From: Verrucomicrobiota bacterium | GTDB taxonomy: Bacteria > Verrucomicrobiota > Verrucomicrobiia > Limisphaerales > UBA8199 | DNA length: 39,284 bases | Direction: 5' to 3' | Assembly (NCBI GenBank): GCA_003176045.1 | Contig: PSRM01000074.1 | Span: forward strand, 1 to 39,284 | Shown: one piece after another, positions 1 to 8,145 of the stretch | Layout of the letters: each line of letters opens with the position of its first letter | How positions within the stretch are numbered: position 1 is the stretch's first letter | Program-made: the position numbers and the translations under genes | Notes under the pieces: generated by a model | Databases searched by the model: none | Seen by the model: only the letters and a program-made list of their open reading frames with translations | Told to the model about the DNA's origin: nothing

Positions 1-1946
1 AAAGTCACAACTGCGCCGCATTGATCGAGGGCGTTGGTGGCCCAGACATTTGGCGGCGGAACAACGTGCGGCGGGGTCCGATCCAGCACCGTGATGCTGA
101 AGTTTGTCACCGCCACGTTCCCGGCGGCATCCTGGGCCGAACACTGCACGACCGTCGTGCCGACCGCGAAGAATGAGCCCGAAGGCGGCGTGCAAGTGAT
201 GTTTGTTACTGTCGAACAGGTATCACTGGCGGAGGGTTGCTGGAAAGTCACAACTGCGCCGCATTGATTCAGGTCATTATTGGCGATGACGTTTGGCGGA
301 GGAACGACCCGCGGCGGCGTTCGATCCAGCACCGTGACGCTAAAATTCGTCACGGCCACGTTCCCGGCGGCATCCTGGGCCGAACACTGCACGAGCGTCG
401 TGCCGACCGGGAAGAATGAGCCCGAGGGCGGTGTGCAAGTGACGCTGGTTACTGTCGAACACGCATCGCCGGCGGCGGGTTGCTGGAAGGTCACAACCGC
501 GCCGCACTGATTGAGGTCGTTGTTGGCGAACACAGTTGCCGGCGGAACAATCTGCGGTGGGGTCCGATCAAGCACAACCACCAGGGCCGAGCAGGAAGCG
601 GAACCGCCGCGAGTACCGCTCACAGTCAAAGTGACCACGTTTGTTCCTACTGGATACGGCCCTGGTGGAGATTGAGCAAGAACGACAGAGCCCCCAGCCG
701 GGTCGGAGGATCCATTGTCAATGGATGCGCTTGCTACGCAATTGGCATCCGCGGCAACCACGACAGTCGAGCAACGAGCAATAATTGAAGGGTTTACGGT
801 GAGAATGGCGGGCGCACTCATCACCGAACCAAACGAGTTGGAAACGCGCGCAGAATAGGAGCCGGCGTCGCTCAAACGCACATTCGTGATCATCAGCGAG
901 GCCTGGGTGCACCCAGGCAGGTTTGTTCCATCGAGTTGCCATTGATAAACAACTTTTGGCACCCCGACGGCTCCTACGGTGATCGCTGCGCTGGAAGCCT
1001 CGGTAACGCTCATGGTCTGTGGTTGTGCGGTGATGACGGGTATGGATCCGACCAGAGCAACGGTGTCGCCACTACCCGCTGTGATGGCGGCCACATTAGC
1101 CAGGTTGGTCGAGGCCCGGGCCTGGCCATTGGCGTTGTTGCCCCAACCGACGACGGTGCCGTCCGTCTTGAGTGCAAGTGAATGATAATCGCCGCAGGCA
1201 ATGGCGACGATGTTGGACAGACCGTGTGGAACGTCAATTTGCCCGTAGTTATCGTAACCCCACGCCACGACAGTGCCGTTGGCCAGCAGAGCGACATTAT
1301 GATAGTTACCTGCACCGATCGCCACCACGTTGCTCAAGCCGGCAGGAACATTGAGTTGCCCAAAGGAGTTGTTACCCCACATGCTTACTGTGCCGTTGGC
1401 CATCAACGCCAGGCTATGCGAAAGTCCGCCTGCCACGGCGGTTACATTGCTTAGGCCAACCGGGATGTTGAGCTGGCCGCTGCCATTGTTGCCCCACCCG
1501 ATCACTCTGCCATCAGCCGTTACGACGAGGTTATGGTAAGCGCCGGCGTCAATGGCTACCCCATTGGTGAAGCCTGCGGGGACGGTGTTCAGCCCGTATC
1601 CGCCATAACCCCAGGCCACCAAAGTGCCGTCGCTTTTCAGGGCGAGACTGTGCAGAAAACCCGCAGTGACCGCGACGACGCCGGAGAGCCCGGCTGGCAC
1701 AGTCGCTTGCCCCACTGAATTGTTCCCCCAGCCGCTCACCGTGCCGCTCGCTCCGACCGCAAGGTTATGCGCAGAGCCGCTGGCAACGGCGACGATGTTG
1801 GTCAGGCTTGGCGGAAGATTGGTCTGACCGTAACTGTTATCGCCCCACACGACGACACGGCTGTGGAGCTGGCCATGGACCGGCATAGCAAAGCCGAGAA
1901 ATAGAAGTGAGAATATCGGGACTGACCTGCTGAAAACCTTCTTCAT
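1..1946 (-). CDS. Secreted RCC1-repeat / Ig-like / HYR-repeat protein (5' part; runs off left edge)
   Basis: Reading leftward from ATG at 1944-1946 the frame stays open to the window edge, giving about 648 residues without a stop, so the C terminus is missing. A signal peptide (MKKVFSRSVPIFSLLFLGFA, then AMPVHGQ) is followed by seven RCC1-type repeats of about 38 residues, each with a WG(D/N)N..GQ-like core (WGDNSYGQ, WGNNSVGQ, WGYGGYGL, WGNNGSGQ, WGNNSFGQ, WGYDNYGQ, WGNNANGQ). Next comes one Ig-like domain (YQWQLDGTNLPG, then DAGSYSARVSN). After a cysteine-containing module (SIIARCSTVVVAADANC) come HYR-type repeats of 81 residues (LDRTPP, ANNDLNQCGAVVTF, CTPPSGSFF.VGTT.VQCSAQDAAGN). RCC1 repeats form beta-propellers and HYR/Ig domains are adhesion folds, so an exported surface or binding protein is inferred; the ligand is unknown. 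A C-terminal sorting signal may lie outside the window. Confidence 0.88.
   Translation of the reverse strand, partial: MKKVFSRSVPIFSLLFLGFAMPVHGQLHSRVVVWGDNSYGQTNLPPSLTNIVAVASGSAHNLAVGASGTVSGWGNNSVGQATVPAGLSGVVAVTAGFLHSLALKSDGTLVAWGYGGYGLNTVPAGFTNGVAIDAGAYHNLVVTADGRVIGWGNNGSGQLNIPVGLSNVTAVAGGLSHSLALMANGTVSMWGNNSFGQLNVPAGLSNVVAIGAGNYHNVALLANGTVVAWGYDNYGQIDVPHGLSNIVAIACGDYHSLALKTDGTVVGWGNNANGQARASTNLANVAAITAGSGDTVALVGSIPVITAQPQTMSVTEASSAAITVGAVGVPKVVYQWQLDGTNLPGCTQASLMITNVRLSDAGSYSARVSNSFGSVMSAPAILTVNPSIIARCSTVVVAADANCVASASIDNGSSDPAGGSVVLAQSPPGPYPVGTNVVTLTVSGTRGGSASCSALVVVLDRTPPQIVPPATVFANNDLNQCGAVVTFQQPAAGDACSTVTSVTCTPPSGSFFPVGTTLVQCSAQDAAGNVAVTNFSVTVLDRTPPRVVPPPNVIANNDLNQCGAVVTFQQPSASDTCSTVTNITCTPPSGSFFAVGTTVVQCSAQDAAGNVAVTNFSITVLDRTPPHVVPPPNVWATNALDQCGAVVT
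3..729 (-). repeat. Tandem 243-bp (81-codon) HYR coding repeats
   Basis: Homologous blocks begin at 1, 244 and 487 (AAAGTCACAACTGCGCCGCA and close variants), an exact 243-bp spacing. Each unit encodes one HYR domain of 81 residues. The units at 1-243 and 244-486 differ at only a few bases, so the duplication is recent or maintained by gene conversion. Further units may continue off the left edge. Confidence 0.85.
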
Positions 1947-2370
1947 AAGACCGAACAACTCTGACTCATACACGGCGCTTCCACTTTGGAAGCACGACCC
2001 GGGCGGCGGCGAACCTTAGCTGGCGCGGTCTTGTACCAGCCATGGCCCTAATCGCCAACCCCTGTCCCGCACTCCGTTGCCACCCTGCGGGCGGTCAAAA
2101 ACCCACATTGCATGGACAATGCCAATGTCTCCTTTCTGTATTTCTGGGCCAAAAACGGGACTTGATGTCCCGCGACTGGACAGCGCTGACCAGTTTGTGG
2201 AGCGTGAGTCTGTGTTTTGGACATGTTGCGAACGTTCCCGAGGAACTGGCGCATTTGCGGCGGCCAAGGCGCGAAAGGGGCGCACTCCTGGACAGCTTTC
2301 AGGCAGACCGCGGCTGCGGATTCACCCTTGTCGCAAGGGAAAAGTCATAAGAGAGTGAGAGGAGAAGACA
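1947..2370. other. Intergenic stretch with nothing recognised
   Basis: This 424-bp gap separates the divergently read RCC1/HYR gene and the zinc-ribbon gene. Several short frames cross it on both strands, but none looks like a protein family or has a convincing ribosome binding site. I see no tRNA, clear hairpin or repeat shared with the rest of the window. Promoters for both flanking genes must lie here, but I could not place them. Confidence 0.4.
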
Positions 2371-3078
2371 GTGAGCCCGAATTTAGCACCCATCGTCGTG
2401 CCCATTGTGAGTTGTTCTCACTGCGGCCGCGACAACGATGCGGCGAGATCCCACTGTTACAAATGCGGAACGCCGTTACGCTGGAGCTTGCTATCACGAA
2501 TCCGTTGGAACCGGAGGCTCATGCGGGGTGTGGTAGCGGCTCTGTCCCTGGCGCTGATCGCTGCCCTGTGCTTACTTATGGTTGTTACCCTGCGCAGCAC
2601 AATCTTCCCACCAACTACAAAATTTGAAACAATCGAAATCAGAGGGAGCACCAGGTTTTATTCGCAGGTCACAAAAGCGCTCCTGCTTCTGCGAACCAAA
2701 TCCCCACGGGCCTTTGCAACGGTCACGAATAACATTGGGCGAATCGAGGAAGCGAAGAAAAGCGGGATGGCGGCTTATGAAACGCCCCCGACCTTTGAGC
2801 TTGCCGATCCTTCCGCGTTTTACTCTGTGACCTGGTGCGCCATCGCGATCGCTCACGACTCACTACATTCAAAAATGTATCATGACTACCTCAGGGAACA
2901 TCCCGGCCAAAGAGTTCCCGATCTGATCTGGACCGGCGAACAAGCGGAGAAGCAATGCTGTGATTACGAGTTGGGGGTGGCGATAGAGATCGGCGCGCCT
3001 CCTTACGAAATCCAATGGGCCAAATGGGATCCCAAGAATCGCTACTGGGAAGTGCCTGAATCGAAGGCGGATTGGTGA
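2371..3078 (+). CDS. Zinc-ribbon, single-pass membrane protein of unknown function
   Basis: The 235-residue protein starts at GTG 2371, preceded by GAGAGGAGAAGACA, a good Shine-Dalgarno about 6 nt upstream. Near the N terminus CSHCGRDNDAARSHCYKCG is a Cys4 zinc-ribbon (CxxC...CxxC, residues about 15-33). A basic stretch and one hydrophobic segment (VVAALSLALIAALCLLMVV, about 51-69) follow, then a soluble C-terminal domain of about 160 residues that I do not recognise. It contains a CC pair and a tryptophan-rich end (WAKWDPKNRYWEVPE). This zinc-ribbon plus membrane-helix layout is common in bacterial proteins of unknown role. The gene converges on the DUF3857 gene with only 14 bp between the stop codons. 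Confidence 0.75.
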   Translation: MSPNLAPIVVPIVSCSHCGRDNDAARSHCYKCGTPLRWSLLSRIRWNRRLMRGVVAALSLALIAALCLLMVVTLRSTIFPPTTKFETIEIRGSTRFYSQVTKALLLLRTKSPRAFATVTNNIGRIEEAKKSGMAAYETPPTFELADPSAFYSVTWCAIAIAHDSLHSKMYHDYLREHPGQRVPDLIWTGEQAEKQCCDYELGVAIEIGAPPYEIQWAKWDPKNRYWEVPESKADW

Positions 3079-3092
3079 GATGCCTCCATTCT

Positions 3093-5729
3093 TTACCGCA
3101 CAAAAGTGGCCTTCACGCGCCGGGATACGAGCATGTAAGAACACCAAAGAGCGGCTTGGAATACGGCACGGAAAAGGTCTCGTGGAAATTCTCCAGTAGA
3201 ATCCTCGGCCAAATAAGGAATGGTTCTGGCGACCAGGTGGTCGCCTAACACAATCAGGAGACTGGCGAGCAGCATGGCAATGTAGGTACGAGGAAACGGC
3301 TTGCGGCGCGTGAAGAACAGACACACAGCAAGGATATTTAAAGCAATCAGGGCGAGGTTGCTCAGAACTTCGAAGATCAGCAATGGAGCGAACAGAGGAT
3401 GATAGTGCTCTCCACCGGGTAATGCGACTGCCTGCCAAACGACGGTGGAAAAAAAGCTCCTACAGCTCCGGATGAAGAAAACGGCCTTCCAAACCAGCCC
3501 GGCGCAAATCCCAACTCCGACGAGGAGAAGCCAGCCGCTGAGTCCCTGAAGCCGCGGGTCCACGGGGTATGATTCCAGCGTGCCTGGTGTATTCGCAGGC
3601 GTAGCGGTTCTGCGCCAAAACCAAAAGCCAGCCGCAAAAAAGGCGCCCGAACCGAATCCAGCGACAGCCACCATGGCCCAGTTGATTCGGCGCAGTGTAG
3701 CCCGCGCCCCCTCCTCCGGACGGGATAGTGTGTCGGTCAGCAAATTCTGCATCTGCTCCCGCTTTTTTAGGTATTCAGGAACCCTTTCCGCCGCAATTTC
3801 TGGAGCCTTGGTTTGGCAATCATAATCAAAGCTCACCGTCGAGCCCGAAAATCTGCGTCGATAATGAAAGACAAATGCATTACCTTCGACACTTTCGTCT
3901 AAAGGCGTGATGTCCCAGTCGCTCTCAGGCAGGTTTACGATGATTCGTTGCTCACGTCGGCATGGCCATGCGATCTCCAGAGGCATCTTTCGCAGCCGGG
4001 TGTTGGGATCGGTCAACATGGTTTCGAGGCTTTCCGCATAAACGGTCGCCTCCAGTGCGCTGCTCGCTTTGTCTACTTCCCATAGATTTGTGATCTCATA
4101 AAACTCCGACATCGTCAGGCGGTTGGGTGTGCGGTGATCGTCAACTTCAGGCGGACGCAATTGTCGAACTGCCGGATAATAACGTGCGTAGAAATTTAGA
4201 TAATTCTTTGCGACTTTCTTTGCTTCGGTGCCGGCGAGGTATCCTCTGATATCGTCCGCTTCCAAACCCTCGTACACAGTCTTGACGGTGAAACATACAG
4301 GCGATTTGTAGTCCTTGATGTCAAAAGTGGACGAGACGCGCTGAAGACCTCCGCTACAAACAGGAATGTCCTCCAAAACAGCAACGCCTGCTTTGAGAAC
4401 AAGCGCTTTACGAAGCGGCGGCGTATAGCGGTCCCACAACTGTCCTCCCTGATGAGTGCGCGTGGGATCAACCCAAATGCTCTTGCCTTCCAACAACACC
4501 TTCGCGATTACATGGTTAAATGCAAAGGGAGAAGGCAGGCGGTCCGCAACCGCTTCTCTGTCCAGGGTATTTACCAAGGCCGGATAGGCTTGGATTCCCA
4601 ACTCGTGAAGCAGGGAGCAGAGCAGCACGGCCTTGGCTTTGCAATCACCGTAACGCGTGCGCAAGGTATCAGATGGTTGAGTTGGCCGATACGAATCCGG
4701 GCCGAGTTCTATGCCGGTATAACGAATCTCATCCTGCACGAACTCCAACGCCGCCCGTGCTTTTTCCTCCTGCGAATTGGGTGAGTTTCGCCACTTTGAA
4801 ATTAAGTCGCTCACATCCACGGAGAGGTTCGAGGGACTATTCGAGTAGAGTGGCAGTCCCCATTCCAAAACCTTGGACCAGTCCTCGAAATCGCAGAATT
4901 CGATATACGGATACGGCTCGTAACTTATCGGCAAGGCGTCCTCAGCGTGAATTCCATCCAGATTCGTGAAATCCCACAAATACTCCTCCCCCTCCGCACA
5001 TGTCAGCTTACGTGGCGAGAGGTCGCACAGATGTTGACGGAGAGAAATCGTCTTTCCCTGCGGCCAGATCAGCCGCAGGCGTTCGCGGTCAAACGGGCGG
5101 TTCCCCTGGACGAAAAAGCGGGTCGAAAAATGGCCTTTCAAGACAGGATTTGCCCCTCGAATCGTGTAGGCATACTCCAGGACATCGCCAATTCTCAAGT
5201 CTTCCAGAAAAAGCACTGCGCTGTGTTCTCCAGTAAATACATGCCCCCCTAATTCCGGTTCCGGCTGGATGATCTTGATCCTGGAACGATCCAATCTCTG
5301 CAGCGCTTTGCCGGCGCGGTGGATTTGCACATGGTGCAGCAGCAAGTCCTGATAATCAGGGTCAAAACTAAAAGTCAGGCTGCCGGAATCCTGCACCCCC
5401 TCTTGATTTTCCATCAGCCGGACTACGCGAATGAACTTTTGTTTCTCTCGAGGATGCAACTGAACTTCATGGAGCAGGTACCGAAAGTCTTCCGACTTAT
5501 CGCCATTCGAGTGGTTCGTAGGCATGCTCCACGAATCCAACCGAACCCAATCGGGTACCGGGACTACCGAAATATTGGTGATCTCGGCGGCGAGAGGGGG
5601 CGCCGCCAGCAAAAGCCAAACTAAAAGGGTTAGAGCAGCACACCAAGGAAACGAGCGTAGGGGTTGCGTGTGCCGGGCTGAGCTGATCAAGTCTTTCGGC
5701 ACAAATCCATGCTGGCCAACGGGAGCCAC
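3093..5729 (-). CDS. DUF3857 / transglutaminase-like / DUF2569 membrane protein
   Basis: 878 residues from GTG 5729; GTG at 5702 is an alternative that keeps the signal segment (ALTLLVWLLLAAPPLAAE, about 32-49). Residues about 75-270 match the DUF3857 style (LHEVQLHPREKQKF; LEDLRIGDVLEYAYTIRG). Residues about 310-430 form a papain-like transglutaminase core with an apparently intact triad: Cys363 (RYGDCKAKAVLLCSLL), His406 (FAFNHVIAKVLL) and Asp421 (IWVDPTRTH). A further beta-rich region precedes a membrane helix (WAMVAVAGFGSGAFFAAGF), and the last about 160 residues start with GLSGWLLLVGVGI and hold four more helices, the pattern of DUF2569. The family is common in Bacteroidota and Verrucomicrobiota. 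A periplasmic peptidase or crosslinking activity tethered to the membrane is inferred; the substrate is unknown. Confidence 0.9.
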   Translation of the reverse strand: MAPVGQHGFVPKDLISSARHTQPLRSFPWCAALTLLVWLLLAAPPLAAEITNISVVPVPDWVRLDSWSMPTNHSNGDKSEDFRYLLHEVQLHPREKQKFIRVVRLMENQEGVQDSGSLTFSFDPDYQDLLLHHVQIHRAGKALQRLDRSRIKIIQPEPELGGHVFTGEHSAVLFLEDLRIGDVLEYAYTIRGANPVLKGHFSTRFFVQGNRPFDRERLRLIWPQGKTISLRQHLCDLSPRKLTCAEGEEYLWDFTNLDGIHAEDALPISYEPYPYIEFCDFEDWSKVLEWGLPLYSNSPSNLSVDVSDLISKWRNSPNSQEEKARAALEFVQDEIRYTGIELGPDSYRPTQPSDTLRTRYGDCKAKAVLLCSLLHELGIQAYPALVNTLDREAVADRLPSPFAFNHVIAKVLLEGKSIWVDPTRTHQGGQLWDRYTPPLRKALVLKAGVAVLEDIPVCSGGLQRVSSTFDIKDYKSPVCFTVKTVYEGLEADDIRGYLAGTEAKKVAKNYLNFYARYYPAVRQLRPPEVDDHRTPNRLTMSEFYEITNLWEVDKASSALEATVYAESLETMLTDPNTRLRKMPLEIAWPCRREQRIIVNLPESDWDITPLDESVEGNAFVFHYRRRFSGSTVSFDYDCQTKAPEIAAERVPEYLKKREQMQNLLTDTLSRPEEGARATLRRINWAMVAVAGFGSGAFFAAGFWFWRRTATPANTPGTLESYPVDPRLQGLSGWLLLVGVGICAGLVWKAVFFIRSCRSFFSTVVWQAVALPGGEHYHPLFAPLLIFEVLSNLALIALNILAVCLFFTRRKPFPRTYIAMLLASLLIVLGDHLVARTIPYLAEDSTGEFPRDLFRAVFQAALWCSYMLVSRRVKATFVR

Positions 5730-5736
5730 CGTGGCA

Positions 5737-5807
5737 AGCCAAACCCTGATTTTGTAATTTCAGGTTGGCCGACCCGCGTGATACCGGGCCCGGCGTCAGA
5801 ACAGCTT
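5737..5807. repeat. Dispersed repeat copy 1 (ACCCTGATTTTGTAATT type)
   Basis: AACCCTGATTTTGTAATTTC followed by AGGTTGGCCG..CGCGTGATAC and CAGAACAGCT is shared with 7186-7242 in the same orientation. Copy 1 lies just upstream of the minus-strand DUF3857 gene and copy 2 just upstream of the plus-strand rhomboid gene, so it has opposite orientation relative to the two genes and is unlikely to be a shared promoter. Its origin is unknown. Confidence 0.6.
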
Positions 5808-5901
5808 ATCTGAGCCCGATGTGCGGCCCCTATGACCAAGGGATTAGAATAAAATTATTCCACCCCAAATCCGTAGATTTGGCGGATACCCTATCAGGCC
5901 C

Positions 5902-6795
5902 TCACGGAGGACCTTGGGTAGGGGGACCCGGCGGATTGAACGGAGGATGCTGGGGAGGGGGACCCGGCGGATCGAACGGAGGTCCGTGTGGAGTGGAAAC
6001 CGGCCGCCTCGTGGGATCCGGGGCCGTTTTGATGCTCGGAGGCGACTTATCTTTACCGACTGCCAGGTCTTTGGCCATGTTCCTGAGGTGATCTGGATCC
6101 GAGAGCCGGGTGGTTTTTCCGGTCACGGGGTCAAATTCCATATCGGAACCAATAACATGCGTGCCTGGAATGCCGTTTTTGCCGATAAGCGACTCGATCA
6201 TGGAGCCCGCACTGACCTCGCCTCTGCCGTCCCACCACAGCTCGTAGGTGGTCTCGCGAATTCGAGCGACGCCGTTAGGCAGCTTTATTTCGAAACGGGA
6301 CGCGGCAGGCATCTTCTTGACGTTTCCGAAAACATGGCCGGACTTGAGATCAAGCTGCGTATCAGTCACAACATCGGCCCCCGTCTCGACACCCGTGAGC
6401 GTATCAATGCCCAGTATTGTGTTATCGGCCACGCGCACGACATTCTGCCCGGCTGAAGGCTGGTAGCCAGGGCTCGACGCGCCTCCGCCAGCAGCGGCCA
6501 GGAGAGCGGGATTGAAAAGCTGGGCGCCAACCATTGGGGTACGGCCGTCTCCCAAGAGCAAGTCAAGATACGAGTCAGGGCTCATGCCGGTTTGCACGAT
6601 CGTGCCCGGCTTCAATACTTCCCCAACACTAACCGGCTTCCAATTACTGGGCGCGGTGGTATAGCGAGCGTCGCCGCGCATTCGCACGACGGTGGCTGAG
6701 CCTTGCAAAGTGGTTTGGGCGGCCAGGCTCGAAACCATCGTCATAAAAGTGCTACCAACTGCCAATGCTTTAATGAACTGTGGTTTTGCATGCAT
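5902..6795 (-). CDS. FecR-domain exported protein with proline-rich tail
   Basis: The chosen start is ATG 6793-6795 (MHAKPQFIKALAVGS), because it gives a clean signal peptide ending SSLAAQ and is preceded by AAGGAAAGGTCCT. A longer frame to 6870 exists, but its extra 25 codons read through a duplicated piece of this gene in another frame. About 297 residues. After the signal come an SH3-like or FecR-like beta domain (GSATVVRMRGDARY; VGEVLKPGTIVQTG, SYLDLLLGDGR) and a second FecR-type segment (LDLKSGHVFGNVKKM, FEIKLPNGVARIR). The C terminus is a Pro/Gly-rich repeat (PPFDPPGPPPQHPP) encoded by a direct DNA repeat at about 5926-5990. FecR domains occur in periplasmic sensors and in surface proteins of this phylum; a sensor partner (FecI-type sigma factor) is not in the window. 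Confidence 0.85.
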   Translation of the reverse strand: MHAKPQFIKALAVGSTFMTMVSSLAAQTTLQGSATVVRMRGDARYTTAPSNWKPVSVGEVLKPGTIVQTGMSPDSYLDLLLGDGRTPMVGAQLFNPALLAAAGGGASSPGYQPSAGQNVVRVADNTILGIDTLTGVETGADVVTDTQLDLKSGHVFGNVKKMPAASRFEIKLPNGVARIRETTYELWWDGRGEVSAGSMIESLIGKNGIPGTHVIGSDMEFDPVTGKTTRLSDPDHLRNMAKDLAVGKDKSPPSIKTAPDPTRRPVSTPHGPPFDPPGPPPQHPPFNPPGPPTQGPP

Positions 6796-6808
6796 AGGAC
6801 CTTTCCTT

Positions 6809-6920
6809 GCCGCGCATTCGCACGACAGAGGCTGATCCTTGCAAGGTGGTTTGGGCAGCCAAGCTGCCAACTGCCAATGCCTTGATGAACTATGGTTTTG
6901 TGTTCACAGGGCTTTTCCTC
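6809..6920 (-). pseudogene. Broken tandem duplicate of the start of the FecR-domain gene
   Basis: This segment repeats 6673-6808 in tandem (for example GCCGCGCATTCGCACGAC at 6673 and again at 6809). Read leftward it encodes MNTKP-stop-FIKALAVGSLAAQ and then TTLQGSASVVRMRG, against MHAKPQFIKALAVGS...SSLAAQTTLQGSATVVRMRG in the intact gene. Relative to the intact copy it has lost 8 codons (TFMTMVSS), Gln6 has become TAG, and its start is GTG. Only the signal peptide and the first about 14 mature residues are present, so it is a fragment. It lies between the inferred promoter and the intact gene. Confidence 0.85.
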
Positions 6921-6946
6921 GTTAGCTGTATCGACCCAACCCAATC

Positions 6947-6976
6947 CTAATATTACACCCGAAATGAAGATGTCAA
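6947..6976 (-). promoter_or_regulatory. Candidate sigma-70 promoter for the FecR-domain gene
   Basis: On the minus strand TTGACA (6971-6976) is a perfect -35 hexamer. After an 18-bp spacer comes TATTAG (6947-6952), a fair -10 with 4 of 6 matches. It lies just upstream of the duplicated leader, so the transcript would carry the broken leader (GTG, five codons, TAG) ahead of the true start. This is a motif match only. Confidence 0.4.
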
Positions 6977-7024
6977 TCTTATAATCTTGTCCGAGCCGCA
7001 AACCGAGCGCATCTGGAGCCGCCA

Positions 7025-7135
7025 CGGAGCGCGGACTTTCTTGTCCGCAGCGGTGCCCATTCTCGCGAGCGCGTCCCGAATTTGCCGCCTGTCGGGCGGT
7101 CGGACGGTGCTGCGGACAGGAATGTCCGCGCTCCG
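7025..7135. repeat. Double-hairpin palindromic element, copy D1
   Basis: The left arm CGGAGCGCGGACTTTCTTGT..(7025-7050) and right arm CTGCGGACAGGAATGTCCGC..(7110-7135) are inverted repeats of each other. Each arm is also a small hairpin (GCGGAC...GTCCGC). The ends GGAGCGCGG / CCGCGCTCC recur in D2-D6. The element sits between the FecR promoter and the rhomboid gene. Confidence 0.85.
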
Positions 7136-7185
7136 CAGGAGGCCCTTGAGTCGGCGGCAGTGACAAGATTCCGAGATCCGCGCGA

Positions 7186-7242
7186 AAGCAACCCTGATTT
7201 TGTAATTCCAGGTTTGGCCGTGTCGCGTGATACTGAACAGCT
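7186..7242. repeat. Dispersed repeat copy 2 (ACCCTGATTTTGTAATT type)
   Basis: Second copy of the sequence at 5737-5807: GCAACCCTGATTTTGTAATT, then CCAGGTTTGGCCGTGTCGCG and TGATACTGAACAG. It ends at the ATG of the rhomboid gene (7243). Confidence 0.6.
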
Positions 7243-7920
7243 ATGGGACCTGAAATCAGCCTTCAAAATGCGCAGGCACCAACCCCGGCACTGCTCGTGC
7301 GCCTACTCGGTCGGTTTGGTCCGATCATCGCCATTACGGCGGTGTGCTGGGTGGCTTTCGTTTTTAATAATCTCATCGGGAACGGCCATCTCAGCAGCCA
7401 TGGGATCATTCCCCGGCGCATTAGCGGTTTGCCGGGCATTCTCTGGGCGCCCTTTCTCCATGGCTCGTTCAGGCATCTGTTGGCCAACACGGTGCCGCTG
7501 CTGGTTTTAGGTGGCATCCTCTGCGCCCGCAGCAAGGCGGAGTTCTGGCTGGTTACAATCGGCGGCATCCTTTTGGGCGGGAGCTTGACCTGGCTCCTGG
7601 CCCGAACTGCCGATCACATCGGCGCCAGCGGACTTATTTTCTGCTTCTTCGGTTATCTGGCCTCATTAGCGTACTTTCGACGGACATTCGGCACGTTGCT
7701 TTTATCGGTCATCTGCGTCCTGGGATATGGCGGAATCCTGAGAGGCTTGCTGCCGATCTCAGCGGCGATTTCCTGGGAAAGCCATGTGGCGGGCTTGATT
7801 GCCGGGATCGCTTTGGGCTGGTTGGCGGCAAGAGCGAGCAGGACCAACGGCGAGGTCGCGAAGTCCCCTCTACCCCCAGATATTGCGCAGCGCGATAAAG
7901 CTTCGAGGCCAAGAATTTAA
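7243..7920 (+). CDS. Rhomboid family intramembrane serine protease
   Basis: 225 residues with at least six hydrophobic segments. The rhomboid signatures are present: HGSFRHLLANTVPL in the second helix, the nucleophile motif GASGL (Ser129), and a catalytic histidine in SWESHVAGLIAG (His181), followed by G..LGW. The Ser-His dyad is therefore intact. Members cleave transmembrane helices within the bilayer; the substrate cannot be told from sequence. The start ATG 7243 has no good Shine-Dalgarno. The tail after WLAARASR is hydrophilic and variable. The gene stands alone between repeat elements, so no operon partner is suggested. Confidence 0.93.
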   Translation: MGPEISLQNAQAPTPALLVRLLGRFGPIIAITAVCWVAFVFNNLIGNGHLSSHGIIPRRISGLPGILWAPFLHGSFRHLLANTVPLLVLGGILCARSKAEFWLVTIGGILLGGSLTWLLARTADHIGASGLIFCFFGYLASLAYFRRTFGTLLLSVICVLGYGGILRGLLPISAAISWESHVAGLIAGIALGWLAARASRTNGEVAKSPLPPDIAQRDKASRPRI

Positions 7921-7967
7921 CCGCGGATTACGCTGATTACGCGGATATTACTATCCCCGTGATCCGC

Positions 7968-8133
7968 TGCCGAGAGGCGCAACGAAGCGCCGCGTGAGGG
8001 CACGCGGCCTACAAGCGCAGAGCGTTTGTACTGTAGGCCGGGTGCCCTCACCCGGCGCTGCGAAGACCCAAATTGAAATATGCGGGTTGGGATTGCCCTC
8101 GCATCACTTCACTAAACCCGTTAGCCTCTCGGC
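7968..8133. repeat. TAGGCC palindromic element copy A within a larger inverted repeat
   Basis: The inner element 7986-8060 has a left arm GCGCCGCGTGAGGGCACGCG..CCTACA and a right arm TGTAGGCCGGGTGCCCTCAC.. that are inverted repeats. It matches copies at 14585-14656 and 19771-19840. An outer pair GCCGAGAGGCGCAACG (about 7971) and CGTTAGCCTCTCGGCG (about 8118) brackets it. Just upstream is GCGGATTACGCTGATTACGC, a short direct repeat. Confidence 0.85.
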
Positions 8134-8145
8134 GATATTCCAAAA

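Noticed and set aside
6796-6870. N-terminal extension of the FecR-domain protein
   Set aside because: Those codons read through the duplicated leader out of frame; ATG 6795 gives a proper signal peptide with a ribosome binding site.
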